DNA of 64,000 nt, from NCBI GenBank assembly GCA_026724425.1, contig JAIUCV010000019.1, forward strand, positions 9,890,325 through 9,954,324, in the 5' to 3' direction. This DNA comes from Erythrophleum ivorense. Taxonomy: Eukaryota > Streptophyta > Magnoliopsida > Fabales > Fabaceae. Of the stretch, positions 62,501-64,000 are shown piece by piece (the stretch's first letter is position 1; each line of letters opens with the position of its first letter). A program made the position numbers and the translations under genes. The notes beneath the pieces are model-generated. The model saw only the letters and a program-made list of their open reading frames with translations. It ran no database searches and was not told the DNA's origin.

Positions 62501-62650
62501 GTGTTCTCTAGCATAGCCAATCGTCCTTCCTAATGACAGGTCTTGAAAAATACATATGTAGGATAAAATTTAGCACAACAGTTATTCTCTTTGGTATACT
62601 GACTTATAGAAAGCAAGTTACAATCTAGATTTGGGACATGCAACACAGAA
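59549..62650 (-). pseudogene. Copia #3 integrase, RT and RNase H
   Basis: RNase H end: open at 59,549-59,809 (KLYCDNKVAINISHNPIQHD, RTKHVEIGRHFIKEK). RT: LDIKNTFLNGDLKEEVYM near 60.70 kb, a YVDD-type region near 60.49 kb, and the RT start open at 60,848-61,285 (WEEVNLPKGKKPVGYKWVFT). Integrase: IHSDL near 62.2 kb, GTEYSNNSLNDFL near 62.0 kb and HSPQQNSIVE near 61.94 kb, where the catalytic Glu region is kept. Frames are interrupted every 60-150 codons. Confidence 0.83.
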
Positions 62651-63988
62651 TCTAATTTAAAAGAATCAGAACCAGAATAATCCCTTTGCCTGCTACTGCA
62701 AAGTAAGACCTATCAGCAATTTTGATTCTCTTATCGCTAGCACATGGTTTATAAGTGGAGAACAGTTGAGAGTTATCTGTAATATGATCTGAAGCATCTG
62801 AATCATAAATCCAACATTTTTTAGTGCAAGTGTGACAACATTTACCTTTCTGAACAAAATTAGCAATACGTGTCTTCTTTTGTTGCTGTCTGGATGCTTG
62901 GAAATTTGCTAACATTTTCAAATGCTTATCCAGTTGAATACTTTGACTAGTTGAAGGTTGCTTCTGATCACTATCCTGCTTCTCAAGAGCCTATTCTGCA
63001 AAGGCTTGATATCCACGAGATTTATTTTTTCTAGGTTTCCAATCTGGTGATTTTCCATAAATTTCCCAACAAGTACCCTTGGTGTGTCCAGTCTTTTTAC
63101 AATGCTCACACCATAATTTCCCGTTTTGCCCTTTATTATTGTGTTCAATCCTCTATGAAACCAAGGCTGAAAATTCAAGGGCATTTTTGTCTTTTATCAT
63201 CACTTTTCTCCTAAAAGCTTCTTTCCTCACTTCTACCAATACTTCACACGTGGAAGGTAGTGGAACTCGGATTAAAATCCTTCCTCTCATGTCGTCCAAC
63301 CCACGGTTTATACCAGTGAGAAACTCAAAAACCTTTTCTCGCTCAACCTATGACTGGAAACGTGAAACATCCTTAATGCAGCTCCACTGCTCATTAGAAT
63401 TCAAGTCCTGTTCTTGCCAGAGTGATGTCATCTCCAGCCAATACTCGGTAACGTCCTCCTCGCCTTCCATAGTCGCGTCTTGATCTCAAACAACTGAGCT
63501 GCATCTTCACCATTAAAGTATGATTCCCTTGCTGCCTCCCAGATTTCGTGTGCTGTTGGGAAGAACATGAAGCTCCTTTTCACCGTCGAAGCCATGGAAT
63601 TGACAAGCCATGAAAAGACCATGGCATTCTCAGTCTCCCACTACTATAAAATTCGAGGATTCGAACCATCAAGCCTTCGTGACTCTCCTATAATGTAGCC
63701 CAGCTTCCCTCGGCCTACTATAGCCAATCACAAAGCTTGGACCCATTCCCGATAATTTTTTCCAATGAGTTTATCGAGAATAATGAGGACAGAGGACCCT
63801 TCAAAGCCAATAGTCACCCCAGAGGGCCCTCCAGCTTGGCTTGGGTTCAACATGGAGGAGCCTTCAAGTCTAGAATTTACCCCTAAAGGTACTCCGTCTC
63901 TACTCTGGTTCAACTCCATCGTGGTTCCTTCCCCCTCACTGCTCTCAACACTCTCTTCTTTGTTCAGAGGATCTGGCTCTGACATCAT
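62651..63988 (-). pseudogene. Copia #3 gag and protease
   Basis: The minus-strand ATG at 63,988 or 63,985 opens an acidic N-terminal part (KEESVESSEGEGTTMELNQS) that leads to LIGKNYREWVQAL, the usual gag start region. Gag core: 63,428-63,622 (VFSWLVNSMASTVKRSFMFF, AHEIWEAARESYF). The CCHC knuckle CEHCKKTGHTKGTC is complete, near 63.07-63.11 kb. Protease: WIYDSDASDHITDN near 62.79 kb, where DSG has become DSD, probably inactive. The start codon overlaps the primer site (see findings). Confidence 0.82.
63975..63987 (-). other. Primer binding site of copia #3
   Basis: On the minus strand TGATGTCAGAGCC, one base in from the 5' LTR end; a variant of the TGGTATCAGAGCC primer site with three differences. 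Confidence 0.7.
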
Positions 63989-64000
63989 GTGGTTGAGAGA

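Larger units (their letters stand above)
59331..64000 (-). mobile_element. Copia #3: Ty1/copia element, cut by the window end
   Basis: 3' LTR 59,331-59,541, then (minus strand, right to left) gag, protease, integrase, RT and RNase H. The first 13 bases of the 5' LTR are at 63,988-64,000 and repeat TGTGGTTGAGAGA from 59,331. It is inserted in the gag of copia #1; GGACA at 59,326-59,330 would be one target-duplication copy. The coding region has many stops. Confidence 0.87.

Overview
This is plant nuclear DNA, most likely from a eudicot. It is AT-rich and built almost entirely of nested LTR retrotransposons, with LINE tails and one recognisable piece of host gene. I see no bacterial operon, CRISPR array, rRNA or tRNA gene. 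The species cannot be named from the sequence alone.

Positions 1-45,356 are dominated by two Ty3/gypsy groups. Family 1 has very long LTRs (about 2.8-3.7 kb) that begin TGTAAYAYCC or a variant and end GTTACA. Family 2 has an LTR that begins TGTCACAACC. One family-1 element (17,384-28,391, + strand) still has two LTRs, a primer binding site, gag, protease, RT, RNase H, integrase and a polypurine tract, but it is full of stop codons. Four solo LTRs (13,717-17,181; 29,461-32,474; 34,073-36,922; 39,206-42,900) each have an exact 5-bp target duplication. Partial or window-truncated family-1 LTRs fill 1-8.6 kb (minus strand) and 28.4-33.8 kb. Two family-2 bodies, one minus (9.1-17.4 kb) and one plus (33.8-45.4 kb), are the older hosts for these insertions.

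Positions 45,357-48,103 are the only stretch that is not mainly transposon. It carries, on the minus strand, the last two coding exons of a queuine tRNA-ribosyltransferase-family gene (46,451-46,804). It also holds a candidate terminal exon of an unidentified gene (47,949-48,072).

Positions 48,104-64,000 are a Ty1/copia nest. Copia #1 (minus) is the outer host. Inserted in it are an RTE-type LINE tail (49.5-49.8 kb), a complete but decayed copia #2 (50,027-55,056, +), a small non-autonomous LTR element (55.6-57.4 kb), a second LINE tail (58,166-58,238) with a 14-bp target duplication, and copia #3 (59,331 to past the window end, minus).

No transposon here looks able to move by itself. The points most worth a second look are the mosaic LTR pair of the 17-28 kb element with mismatched flanks, its stop codons that fit C-to-T decay on both strands, a palindromic CGCTATAGCG array in one LTR, and the tRNA-modification gene remnant beside the copia nest. 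I did not find a convincing new biological system.
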